Origin: Paenibacillus sp. Soil766
GTDB taxonomy: Bacteria > Bacillota > Bacilli > Paenibacillales > NBRC-103111
Direction: 5' to 3'
DNA: 64,000 nucleotides
Assembly (NCBI RefSeq): GCF_001428105.1
Contig: NZ_LMSJ01000023.1
Location: 312,147-376,146 of the forward strand
The position numbers and the translations under genes are program-made. The notes below the pieces were generated by a model that saw nothing but the letters and a program-made list of their open reading frames with translations, did no database searches and was not told the DNA's origin. Shown here in pieces: positions 46,101 through 53,648 of this stretch (its first letter is position 1; each line of letters begins with the position of its first letter).

Positions 46101-48562
46101 AAGTTATGTACGAATACACGTACAAAATTGATACCATACAATGCCGCATAACCTAATTCTCTATCGTTAATATCATGATCGTATTCATTCCATTGCTGAA
46201 TCTGATTCACAACGTTCGTTGGCACGAAAACCGCGCCTTGTACCCAAGACCAGTCGTACGTCGGCATCTGAACTTCGCCTAAGTCTTTAACATGCAAATT
46301 GTCATAGTTAGTGGCGACATAATGAGCTCTAACGCCAATCGCCCCAGTCGTATAGGTCGTATCTACAGCACTTACGATATGTTCATCATTGATATAAATA
46401 TCGATATGGCTGCCTACTGCCTTCACCTTCATACGATAGACTGTATTTTGCGTGACTGGATAAATGATCGACGCGAGTTCCTTCCAATTGTTATTCAGTC
46501 TCCCCAACTGCACACGTCCATTAGAGGTAAGACCCGCATAGTAACCTTTCATGTTATCTCCACCATTACTTGGATCCGTAACTCGGAAAATTAAGCCTGC
46601 ATTATCGTTATTCACACCATTTTTCAACGTAATGTCAGCTTCGTATTCAAAGTTATCGAAAGAAGTCCCATTCGCAACGGACTTAAAACCAGGACCTTTA
46701 TCCGTTATTTGATAACCCTTTCCTGTTACATTCCATGTTCCTTGATAAGTCGTCCACCCGTTCGCATTGTCATCGTTAAAATCATCCGAGAATGTATGGC
46801 TGACTAATGTGAACGTCTCACTTTGAACCGCGGAATTAAGCATGTCATTTTTAGTTGCAATCGCTTTTACCGTGGTTGTTGCAGACAAGGTGAAGGGACC
46901 ACTATATAGTGTCGACGCCACTGTAGGCGTGCTGCCATCTATCGTGTAGTGAATGTCGGCACCGACTGTCGGGCTCGATATTGTGACGGTTTGCGTACTA
47001 GGGAACGAACCCGAATTCGGATTAATCACCGGTGCTGCCACTGGCAGCACAACAGGAGTTAACTGTTTGAGTGAAACATTGTCATAAGAGACTTGTTGAT
47101 TCTCATTCCATGCTCGCAGTCCAACTGACCCCACCGAGTACGTAGCATCTGTAAAATCGTAGCCTAGCATTTCATTGACATATATGTAAAAATGCGTGCC
47201 AATAGCAATCACTTTCAGATGATTGTAGTCATTCGGCTTGACGCCGCTGACAACCGTTGAGGCAATTTCTGTCCATGCCCCATTCGCTCCTGCCCCGCTC
47301 ATCTTACCGATTTGAAGTTTCCCGGCAGCATTCATACCAGCGTAGTAAGCATTTATTTTATCCACACCATCACCTGGCGCCGATGCCCGGAAAACCACGC
47401 CGCTATTGGAAGCTACTGCGTCCTGCGGGTTCATATCGACTTCAAAAAGAAAATCTTGATAGACTCCCTCCACGACAGACTTGGCCCCTCTTGGATTAAC
47501 AGCCACATAGTTATAAACGCTTTGCGTTACGGACCATGACGTTGCGACAGGTTGGCCCAAATAATTCGTCCAGCCTTGCGCATCGCCATCGTTAAAGTCA
47601 TCAGTAAACGCAGGTGTAGTTTCCGCAATAATATAGGAAGACGTCACGACATTTGATACCATTTCGCCTGCTTTTTCCGCATAAGCCTTTACAATCACAT
47701 CCGATGTCACAACAATTGGTGACGTATAAATTGGAGAAGTTGCATTCGGCAGTGTGCCATCCAGCGTATATCGGATCGTTGCCCCTGCGGTTGGCGTTGT
47801 GAGTACAACATGCTGCTCACTATTGTAAACACCAGCAGGTGTACCGAACACTGGGGCTGCTGTCTCTGATGCCGCATACTCTTTAACCTCGAGATTATCA
47901 AAGTTCGTTGTCCCCCACCACGTTCGAAGACCAATAGAACCTGAGGAAGTAATTTGTTTGCCGTCATTATCAACAAAGTCAATCTTCGGCGTAATCATAT
48001 CATCGACAAATACTTGAATGTGATTGCCTACCGCAACAACTTTCATATGACCACTACTATAAGGATATGAGACATTTGTCAATTCCTTATATTCATTACC
48101 GCCTGCACCAACAACTCTGGAGAGCATAAGCTTTTTGTCTACACGCAGTGCAGCGAAATAACCATTATAGCCATCAGCCACGTCACCAGTCGGCGAAGTG
48201 ACTCGAAATAATAACCCCGATTGATCTGAATTGATACCGGAAACTTGAAGATCCGCTTCATAAACGAAATCTTTAAAATTAGTAGACTGAAACACCGTCT
48301 TGGAGCCTGGTGAGCCCATCGTTCTATACTGTTTCGATCCATTGACTGTCCAAGACCCTCTGTTCCCTGCATTATCAGACCCATACGTAGTCCAGCCGTC
48401 TGCAAGTCCATCATTGAAATCCTCCCTAAACACAGGCAATGGATCGCCTGGTGCTGCTGAGACAGACGCAGCAGGCAATAACGAAACTGTCATACATAAT
48501 AGCAGCATATACGCCCAAGCTTGTCGAATCTGTTTGCGATGAAAAGCCATTACACGTTTCAA
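43115..48562 (-). CDS. Secreted GH5-GH43 double glycosidase with dockerin
   Basis: About 1815 residues. The signal peptide is followed by three concanavalin/DUF1080-like modules (45-240, 320-510, 590-770), the first two each followed by a chitobiase-type module. A GH5-like TIM barrel (about 775-1130) has FWNIYNEPSNGES near 923 and MWEFGIG near 1021 as the two catalytic glutamates. Then come a PA14-like segment (to 1260), a Big_2 Ig domain (1260-1350), a GH43 domain (1355-1660; ADPSVVFKDGYYYYV, APEIQNINGKWYIYF), a CBM6-like module and a dockerin. The dockerin loops are degenerate (DINGSVGVTIGD, DINKDNQVDIED). No cohesin module is present. A TTG start at 48562 was chosen because GGGAGG lies 7 bases before it; the ATG 12 bp later is the alternative. 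Confidence 0.88.
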   Translation of the reverse strand: MKRVMAFHRKQIRQAWAYMLLLCMTVSLLPAASVSAAPGDPLPVFREDFNDGLADGWTTYGSDNAGNRGSWTVNGSKQYRTMGSPGSKTVFQSTNFKDFVYEADLQVSGINSDQSGLLFRVTSPTGDVADGYNGYFAALRVDKKLMLSRVVGAGGNEYKELTNVSYPYSSGHMKVVAVGNHIQVFVDDMITPKIDFVDNDGKQITSSGSIGLRTWWGTTNFDNLEVKEYAASETAAPVFGTPAGVYNSEQHVVLTTPTAGATIRYTLDGTLPNATSPIYTSPIVVTSDVIVKAYAEKAGEMVSNVVTSSYIIAETTPAFTDDFNDGDAQGWTNYLGQPVATSWSVTQSVYNYVAVNPRGAKSVVEGVYQDFLFEVDMNPQDAVASNSGVVFRASAPGDGVDKINAYYAGMNAAGKLQIGKMSGAGANGAWTEIASTVVSGVKPNDYNHLKVIAIGTHFYIYVNEMLGYDFTDATYSVGSVGLRAWNENQQVSYDNVSLKQLTPVVLPVAAPVINPNSGSFPSTQTVTISSPTVGADIHYTIDGSTPTVASTLYSGPFTLSATTTVKAIATKNDMLNSAVQSETFTLVSHTFSDDFNDDNANGWTTYQGTWNVTGKGYQITDKGPGFKSVANGTSFDNFEYEADITLKNGVNNDNAGLIFRVTDPSNGGDNMKGYYAGLTSNGRVQLGRLNNNWKELASIIYPVTQNTVYRMKVKAVGSHIDIYINDEHIVSAVDTTYTTGAIGVRAHYVATNYDNLHVKDLGEVQMPTYDWSWVQGAVFVPTNVVNQIQQWNEYDHDINDRELGYAALYGINFVRVFVHNLLWEDDSTRLLANLEDFLQLADKHGIKVELAFFDDCWNDNPVMGPQLAPLYGAHNSRWVEGPGDAVKSNYAANKEALKAYVQGIVSAHKNDSRIAFWNIYNEPSNGESGLMDQITKQIMNDARMWIKEIDTNHPVSSTGGQFSGDPTSDFITWHPYESDYPTPYGISKGILADEAMNRSTQTVPGIVEHYGQKDIGFVMWEFGIGRDNTRFPWGSDTNPLTSEPTMPFHGIAYPDGHPWDVNDIKALTGTAFNTLPVFNVSYFKDENFTTLAKSSFTPKIDWDLGNEKGTGSPDPTAGIGEDHFSTRWMGTVQPTNSGTHTIYVDSDNVAKVWIGETLVVNKTSSTREETTGTIALTAGEKYPVKVEYVHATGDASLHVKWSHTLLTKQAVTPIYAGKSVDAVSLDTSALTVKVDETKKLTATISPADASNQLLTWSSSHTGTVQVDTSGNVKGINKGTATVTVTAAGGKTASAVITVTDSGMFKNPIVPVSSGGGSADPSVVFKDGYYYYVKSENDAAIQVVKAKRLQDIGIEPRVTVYTPPSGQMYSKGLWAPEIQNINGKWYIYFAADDGNNNNHRMYVLESDTADAQGSYTLKGKIADASDKWAIDGTVLVKNDNAMYFVWSGWEADTNVSQKIYIAPMSNPWTISGPRVLLSSPDQAWELDGTPTINEGPEILMKDDKIFIVYSASGSWTDNYNLGMLTNTDGDVLNPASWTKTGSVFSKSAGAFGPGHNSFTKSPDGLEDWIVYHADLKSGGSWGNRSVRAQKFAWNPDGTPNFGTPAAYGALLQEPSGTPSISMYSYEAEEAILGGTVRINNSDEASGGKVAGHVDTAGSDYILFNVNVEKAGTYQMTVMAANGTGGTVIAQQDVSVNDGANQVIDYKQYGWGRYNPSAITITLNQGLNTIKLTKKTNYAEIDRLILKHLQPEGPPVYHTDINGSVGVTIGDLAMVAASYGKQQGDADWDADAVKADINKDNQVDIEDISIVASEIMQ

Positions 48563-48689
48563 CCGATTTCCTCCCTCTACAATCAACAATGTCATTCGTG
48601 CTTATCCTTATTTTGACGGATGATGACTTTCATGTATTTAGATTATTTGGCATTCCTTTATACTTTTCCGACAATTGATATGTAAAACA

Positions 48690-48714
48690 AAAAAAGCCTC
48701 CCAGATCAGGAGAC
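48690..48714 (-). terminator. Probable terminator of the first PhyH-family gene
   Basis: On the minus strand a 6-bp stem GTCTCC/GGAGGC with a 7-base loop is followed by seven T. It is rather far (about 85 bp) after the stop at 48801 but well placed to insulate the GH5-GH43 operon. Confidence 0.6.
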
Positions 48715-48800
48715 TCATGTTGGCCAATACACTTGGTAATGGCATCATATTGGCACCAAAACTCTTCACGAATTGGTGACTAAGGTAAGAGGTGGCATTT

Positions 48801-49574
48801 CTACAAGAAATGATAGCTAGTTTTGTCTTTCCCTTTCAAATTGTAGCGTTGGTAATGCTGATAATGCGCTTTATATAAATCCCCATTCTTACTTGGGGAA
48901 TATGTTAAATACAACTGCTTACGACTTACTGTAGATGTGTTAGCCCCGCTTTGGTGAGGTGTAAAGGAGTGGAAAATGATAACATCACCTGGGTTTGTTT
49001 CCACGATAACGCCTGTCTTCGCATCAATTTCAGCAATCTCATCTGCATTCATGTTACGAAGTTCACCTGGTGTCGAACGCAAATGTCCGTGGTATCCAGG
49101 GAACAATTCAAGTCCTCCGTTCAGGGTTGTTGCGCCATCAATGGCGACCATGACAGAGATGAGTCCTTCAATAGGGAATCCTTGCCACCAAGCCGCATCT
49201 TGATGCATCGAGTAACCATTTGACCCTGGAAGCTTATAGATCAGTTTATCTTTGAAAAGTAACGGCTCATCCAAATAAATATCGCGCAATGGAGCTAATA
49301 ATCGTTCATCCTTCACTAAATTAGCGAACACAGCTGAGATGTCATGTACAGGATCAAGGCGTTCAATCGCAATTGAGCCATCGACATAATTCTTATGCCC
49401 TGCGCGGATATTGAATTTATCCGTATATTCGCCTAATGTGAGCAATTGATCACATTCTGTTTGAATGACTTTCGCTTCCAGCTCCGTAAATACGTTTCGC
49501 AAGACCAAATACCCCTGCTCGTTATACGTTTTCAATTGCTCTTCTGTCAAGATATTCAAGGACTTCTTTTTCAT
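48801..49574 (-). CDS. Phytanoyl-CoA dioxygenase (PhyH)-family Fe(II)/2-oxoglutarate oxygenase
   Basis: 257 residues. The double-stranded beta-helix family is recognised by EQGYLVLRNVF at the start, the iron motif HQD in YSMHQDAAWWQGF, the distal histidine in HSFTPHQSG, and the 2-oxoglutarate-side arginine in SRKQLYLTYSP. Bacterial members hydroxylate small molecules of many kinds, so the substrate is unknown. It diverges from an AraC regulator starting 150 bp away, a typical regulator-target pair. A second PhyH-family gene lies at 53649-54392. Not obviously part of polysaccharide attack, but encoded between sugar loci. Confidence 0.87.
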   Translation of the reverse strand: MKKKSLNILTEEQLKTYNEQGYLVLRNVFTELEAKVIQTECDQLLTLGEYTDKFNIRAGHKNYVDGSIAIERLDPVHDISAVFANLVKDERLLAPLRDIYLDEPLLFKDKLIYKLPGSNGYSMHQDAAWWQGFPIEGLISVMVAIDGATTLNGGLELFPGYHGHLRSTPGELRNMNADEIAEIDAKTGVIVETNPGDVIIFHSFTPHQSGANTSTVSRKQLYLTYSPSKNGDLYKAHYQHYQRYNLKGKDKTSYHFL

Positions 49575-49724
49575 AGTTTTCCCTACCTCTCATTTGTTTT
49601 TTTGCCTTCAACTTTTGTTGATTCATTTGTTTATATCCCTATATTACAGCCAACACTTCCTTTAATCCATGCACGAAGTTATAATAAATCATATACTTTT
49701 TTGCATGACAGAAGGAGCAATCAC

Positions 49725-50507
49725 ATGATGCAAAACATCCAATTATCACGCTATTATTATGCGAAACAAAGAGAGCAGTTTTCACTCTCTGAAGATACTT
49801 ATCAAGGTTGGGTTATGTTGGCAGCCCAGGATGGCAGCTTTTCGTACACGATTAATAAGGGAGACGATACTAAAGAACACATGGCTCAATTTGGTGAATT
49901 GATCTTTTGTCCGCCGAACCACACATTGAAACGATCTGTTCTGCAGACACTGTCCTTTCATTTTTGTGAATTCACATATCGTGGTGACTGGACATTGCCC
50001 GAAGTCGTACGAATGAAAGATATCAGCAGACTTCGATCCACGTTTCAATATTTGCAAGAGTCGCAAGAGACAGAAGATCTTAACCAACAGAACTCCGAAG
50101 TTGCTCAACACCTGATCGAGGATCTTATTATCCAAGCCCAGCTCGAACAATTCAAGGCACAACATAGTAAAGCTGGAACCATCGACCCTTTAATGAGTAA
50201 AGCAGCCGCCTATATTGAAACGAGGACATGTGAGCACGAACTGTCTTTACAGGAGCTTGCAACATCACTTGGCATAAGTGCCTCTCAGCTCACGCGACGT
50301 TTCCAAGCTACCTATGGCCTATCACCTGTGCGTTTTGCAACGAAAGTACGACTAACACGGGCACGTCTTCTACTCGTAGAAACCCCTGAGTCGTTGGATC
50401 GTATTGCAGAGCAGTGCGGATTTCAGAATGCTTTTTATTTCAGTCGAGTTTTTTCGCAGCATATGGGAATTAGCCCTTCGGTATATCGTAAGAATTATCG
50501 CGTTTAA
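49725..50507 (+). CDS. AraC-family transcriptional regulator (soluble, cupin-like N-terminus)
   Basis: 260 residues from the ATG at 49725, set by AAGGAG 7 bases before; a longer open frame runs upstream without a ribosome site. The N-terminal ~130 residues look like a small beta-rich effector domain; the C-terminal ~100 form an AraC double helix-turn-helix (LQELATSLGISASQLTRRF and IAEQCGFQNAFYFSRVFSQ). Unlike the other AraC proteins here it has no membrane segment. It is divergent from the PhyH-family gene and presumably controls it in response to a metabolite. Confidence 0.88.
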   Translation: MMQNIQLSRYYYAKQREQFSLSEDTYQGWVMLAAQDGSFSYTINKGDDTKEHMAQFGELIFCPPNHTLKRSVLQTLSFHFCEFTYRGDWTLPEVVRMKDISRLRSTFQYLQESQETEDLNQQNSEVAQHLIEDLIIQAQLEQFKAQHSKAGTIDPLMSKAAAYIETRTCEHELSLQELATSLGISASQLTRRFQATYGLSPVRFATKVRLTRARLLLVETPESLDRIAEQCGFQNAFYFSRVFSQHMGISPSVYRKNYRV

Positions 50508-50516
50508 AATAGAAAT

Positions 50517-50560
50517 AGCGGCAGCCCTGGACTGAAAATAAAGTCCTAGACTACCGCTAT
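50517..50560. terminator. Hairpin between convergent AraC and exporter genes
   Basis: An imperfect stem TAGCGG/CCGCTA with inner GGACT/AGTCC. The T-tract is weak on the plus strand and modest on the minus strand, so it may serve both genes. Confidence 0.6.
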
Positions 50561-50599
50561 ATGATCAGCATGTCATTTATTGAATAATTATGAATTCCC

Positions 50600-51802
50600 T
50601 CAAGCCGCCTCTTTCGCCCCTTTTTTCACTAAAAGGAAGTAAGACAACATCGCTGCAGTGCTAGTTGTTAAAATGATAACTCCAAGTGGAACCGCCGTGT
50701 GTTCCCCGGCAATGCCGACTAGCGGTGAAACCACCGCGCCAAGCAAAAAGGGAATGACACCCATCAGCGCAGCTGCACTACCCGCCATGTGCCCCTGGCT
50801 CTCCATCGCCAGCGGAAATGCAGCCGTGGAAGTAATACCGATGGACGCTACAAAGAAAACAAGGGGTATCACGAGTGCGTACAGCGGCCCGTGAAAAATA
50901 GCTACCAATAACACGGCAATGCTGGCAGCGCCAGCAAGCCATAGACCCATCAGCAGGAAGAACTGCTCCGACACACGGTGAGACATCCGACCTACTAGCT
51001 GCGAACCAATGACCAAAGTGATACCGTTGGAACCGAACAACAGGGCAAATACCGTAGGGGAAACCCCGTAAATATTTTGATAAATAAAAGGTGTACCTGA
51101 AACGTAAGCAAATACCCCGGCAATCATAACCCCTTGCGCGAGCATATAGCCTGTAAATGAACGATCACGCAAAAGCGATCCGTAATTGCGAAGCTGCTGT
51201 GCAAAATTGCTTGGACTGCGGCGCTCGACAGGCAGCGTTTCTTTGAGACTCCATTTTGTCATAGCGAAGAGGAACATCCCCAGGAACGCTAAAGCAATGA
51301 AGACTCCAATCCAGCTCGTGATTGCTAGAACACCGCTACCCATCACTGGTGCTACAAGTGGGCCCAAGTTTCCGACAAGCAATAGCAACGAGAAAAACTT
51401 GGTAAGCTCGTGGCCGCTAAACATATCGCGTGCAATTGCCCGGGAAATGACTATACCCGCTGACGCAACAAACCCTTGCACTAGTCGTGCAAAGATCAGC
51501 AGCCATATACTTGGCGCGATCGCACAGGCTATAGATGCCAGAACATAGAGAACCATGGAAATGAGCAGCGGTTTGCGCCTGCCATAGACGTCGCTGAGCG
51601 ACCCCATAACCACTTGGCCGACACCAAGTCCGAGTAAACAGGCAGTTAGGCTGAGCTGGACAAGGGATGCAGTCGTACCGAATTTCTCCACAATCTGAGG
51701 AAAGGCTGGTAAATACATATCGATGGTAAAAGGGCCGAGTGTCGAAAATAAACCGAGCAGCAGTGCTAATCTAACCACATGCTGATTATTCTTGTTTGTC
51801 AT
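50600..51802 (-). CDS. Major facilitator exporter, Bcr/CflA type
   Basis: 400 residues with about twelve membrane segments. The Bcr/CflA drug-proton antiporter group is marked by FTIDMYLPAFPQI in the first segment and the loop GSLSDVYGRRKPLL. Members pump out bicyclomycin, chloramphenicol or small metabolites; the substrate here cannot be told. Not linked in operon with its neighbours: a hairpin lies downstream and the spore gene terminator upstream. The start has TAGGAG about 9 bases before the ATG. Confidence 0.9.
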   Translation of the reverse strand: MTNKNNQHVVRLALLLGLFSTLGPFTIDMYLPAFPQIVEKFGTTASLVQLSLTACLLGLGVGQVVMGSLSDVYGRRKPLLISMVLYVLASIACAIAPSIWLLIFARLVQGFVASAGIVISRAIARDMFSGHELTKFFSLLLLVGNLGPLVAPVMGSGVLAITSWIGVFIALAFLGMFLFAMTKWSLKETLPVERRSPSNFAQQLRNYGSLLRDRSFTGYMLAQGVMIAGVFAYVSGTPFIYQNIYGVSPTVFALLFGSNGITLVIGSQLVGRMSHRVSEQFFLLMGLWLAGAASIAVLLVAIFHGPLYALVIPLVFFVASIGITSTAAFPLAMESQGHMAGSAAALMGVIPFLLGAVVSPLVGIAGEHTAVPLGVIILTTSTAAMLSYFLLVKKGAKEAA

Positions 51803-51911
51803 TTTATAAGTTTCTCCTAAACGCCAATTCCATATCCGGAACTTTTCTCTGTATTTGGTTACACCATAACATAACTGTATAGTTTATGACAACAGTTAAT
51901 TCGGAAATCAA

Positions 51912-51963
51912 ACAAAAAAAAGACTGCATTCACCCAAGGAGGAATAGGTGCTTGTAGTCTTTT
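51912..51963 (-). terminator. Terminator of the spore protein gene
   Basis: On the minus strand an AAAAGACT...AGTCTTTT stem (51918-51925 with 51956-51963) with inner CACC/GGTG pairs runs into T-rich sequence. It lies 26 bp after the stop at 51989. Confidence 0.8.
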
Positions 51964-51988
51964 GTGTTCGCTTGTGAATACGATCAAC

Positions 51989-52201
51989 TTAGCGTCTGAA
52001 GCTTCCTGCCGATCCAGAAAGTTGTTGTTCTGCGATTTGCACTAACCGTTTTGTAATGGTACCACCAATGGAGCCAGCATCGCGTGATGTTAGATTTCCA
52101 TTGTATGCTTGAAGCTGAATTCCTAACTCTTGTGCTACCTCATACTTCAGTTGATCCAGTGCTGCTTTTGCTTGTGGAACTGCCAATGTGTTGTTAGCCA
52201 T
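51989..52201 (-). CDS. Alpha/beta-type small acid-soluble spore protein
   Basis: 70 residues, starting MANNTLAVPQAKAAL. The germination-protease site region KYEVAQELGI and the DNA-binding GGTITKRLVQIAEQQL segment are classic for these proteins, which coat DNA in the dormant spore. The start at 52201 has AAGGAG upstream; the longer frame has no ribosome site. A good sigma-G promoter precedes it. This gene shows that the host makes endospores. Confidence 0.96.
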   Translation of the reverse strand: MANNTLAVPQAKAALDQLKYEVAQELGIQLQAYNGNLTSRDAGSIGGTITKRLVQIAEQQLSGSAGSFRR

Positions 52202-52233
52202 AATGTTATTCACTCCTTTTCTTGGTGTGATAT

Positions 52234-52262
52234 TATCATGTGGAGTTTGCAAAATATTATAC
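52234..52262 (-). promoter_or_regulatory. Sigma-G promoter of the spore protein gene
   Basis: On the minus strand GTATA (52258-52262) is followed after exactly 17 bp by CATGATA (52234-52240). Both fit the forespore sigma-G consensus (gHATR, CATnHTA). A run of 13 T (plus strand, 52266-52278) lies just upstream. Confidence 0.75.
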
Positions 52263-52294
52263 ATATTTTTTTTTTTTTGAAATCCCCTCAGTTT

Positions 52295-52648
52295 CTAGGC
52301 ATACTTAAGTTTCAATAAGGCTTCAACATAATAATAATCACCATAAATAAGTGAAGCATCCACATAAATATCTTTCATATAATATCCGGTCCCATGCAGC
52401 AGTAATCCCTCTGATTGTTCCTGCCCTTGCGTGTAAGTATTGTGCAAAGAGATCAATATCTCTTCAGCAGCGTGTTTATAGCTTAATCCGTCACCCTCTC
52501 CCACAAGAGAGGCGATCTCTAAGAGCCCTGAAGCAGCAATTGCGGCTGCCGAGGAATCCCGAGGCGCGTCATCCGAATCCTTAGGCAAGCGAAAATCCCA
52601 ATAGGGCACCTTATCTGTAGGCAAATGATCAAGAAAGAATTGCTTTAC
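52295..52648 (-). pseudogene. C-terminal remnant of a GH88 unsaturated glucuronyl/rhamnogalacturonyl hydrolase
   Basis: About 117 codons match only the end of GH88/GH105-type hydrolases: VPYWDF, RDSSAAAIAASGLLE and SLIYGDYYYVEALLK are their typical C-terminal segments. An in-frame stop lies just before (52649-52651), and the catalytic aspartates, earlier in the family, are missing. The remnant begins about 16 bp after the SDR stop, so a former SDR-GH88 operon was cut down by deletion. It has no ribosome site of its own and is unlikely to be active. Confidence 0.75.
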
Positions 52649-52666
52649 TTATTACATGATTTCTTA

Positions 52667-53479
52667 TCATCTTAACAAAGATTCAGCGCCGTCAATGAAC
52701 AGTTCTGTGCCCGTAATATGATTAGAGGCATCTGAGGCAAAGAAAGCTACCAGATTGGCAACTTGCTCAGGCTGTCCAGGCGCATGTTCCAATGGCTGGC
52801 TACCCTCTGGGTACTTGATCGGAATTTTAATTTTCTCAAGCTCTGGCGTCGGCTGTGTATTCTCACCAATGTGGGTCTTTATTGAGCCTGGGCAAATGGC
52901 ATTAACCCGTATTCTGTACTGAGCCAATTCTAATGCGGCCATTTTGGCAAATGCAACTTGACCTGCCTTAGATGAGCTATAGGCCGTCATACCGAACCCT
53001 GAGAAGGTGCGACTTCCGTTAATGGAACTCGTGATCACTATGCTGCCGCCATTTTCTTTCATATGAGGTATCGCATGTTTTATGCAAAGGAACGTCCCTT
53101 TTAGATTGACGGAAAGCGTGCGATCCCAATCCTCTGACTTCATGTCTTCAATTGGCGCCAACACACCGTTGATGCCAGCATTAGCAAAAACAAAATTGAT
53201 CCGCCCCCACGTTTGTGCCGTATGCTCAAACGCCTGTTCAACTTGTTTCGGATCGGAGATGTCGATGTCGACCGTCATAACCTTGCCGCCTGCTGCTTCA
53301 ATCTCTTGTTTCGTCTGCTCCAACCGATCGTCCTTCAGATCCACAAGGCATACCTTCATTCCTTGCTGCGCTAGCAGCACGGCGGCAGCCCGTCCAATAC
53401 CGGATCCTCCTCCGGTAATCAATGCAACCTTGTCCTTTAAATCCGGTAATACCATCATAGATTTCTGTACGCTTTGCAT
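52667..53479 (-). CDS. Short-chain dehydrogenase/reductase (SDR)
   Basis: 270 residues of classical SDR: TGGGSGIG at about 23-30, FANAG near 99-103, the catalytic Ser in ITSSINGS, and Tyr-x-x-x-Lys in TAYSSSKAG. NAICPGSIKT and the TGTELFIDGAESLL end complete it. It has an acidic residue (VDLKDD) at the end of beta-2, which favours NAD(H). Its substrate is likely a sugar or small alcohol. The adjacent GH88 remnant suggests it once worked on uronic acid products. AGGAGTG precedes the ATG by about 11 bases. Confidence 0.9.
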   Translation of the reverse strand: MQSVQKSMMVLPDLKDKVALITGGGSGIGRAAAVLLAQQGMKVCLVDLKDDRLEQTKQEIEAAGGKVMTVDIDISDPKQVEQAFEHTAQTWGRINFVFANAGINGVLAPIEDMKSEDWDRTLSVNLKGTFLCIKHAIPHMKENGGSIVITSSINGSRTFSGFGMTAYSSSKAGQVAFAKMAALELAQYRIRVNAICPGSIKTHIGENTQPTPELEKIKIPIKYPEGSQPLEHAPGQPEQVANLVAFFASDASNHITGTELFIDGAESLLR

Positions 53480-53604
53480 GGTTTTGGTTCACTCCTAACC
53501 TGAATTGGTATACTGTATCCATTTCCTCTAGGTTAACTTCCTACTAAAATTACTATACCCATGCTCCGCATCATCCAAACTCATTCGATGGCTAAAACAT
53601 ACAA

Positions 53605-53632
53605 AGAAAGCCGGCCCCTCTCGGGAACCGGC
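53605..53632 (-). terminator. Terminator of the second PhyH-family gene
   Basis: On the minus strand a GC-rich stem GCCGG...CCGGC with inner CCC/GGG and a short loop is followed by TTTCTTTG. It lies 17 bp after the stop at 53649. Confidence 0.8.
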
Positions 53633-53648
53633 CTTCACCTCAGAAGGT

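Noticed and set aside
49446-49724. Longer start of the soluble AraC regulator
   Set aside because: The extra part overlaps the divergent PhyH gene and promoter region, and the ATG at 49725 has a clear AAGGAG.
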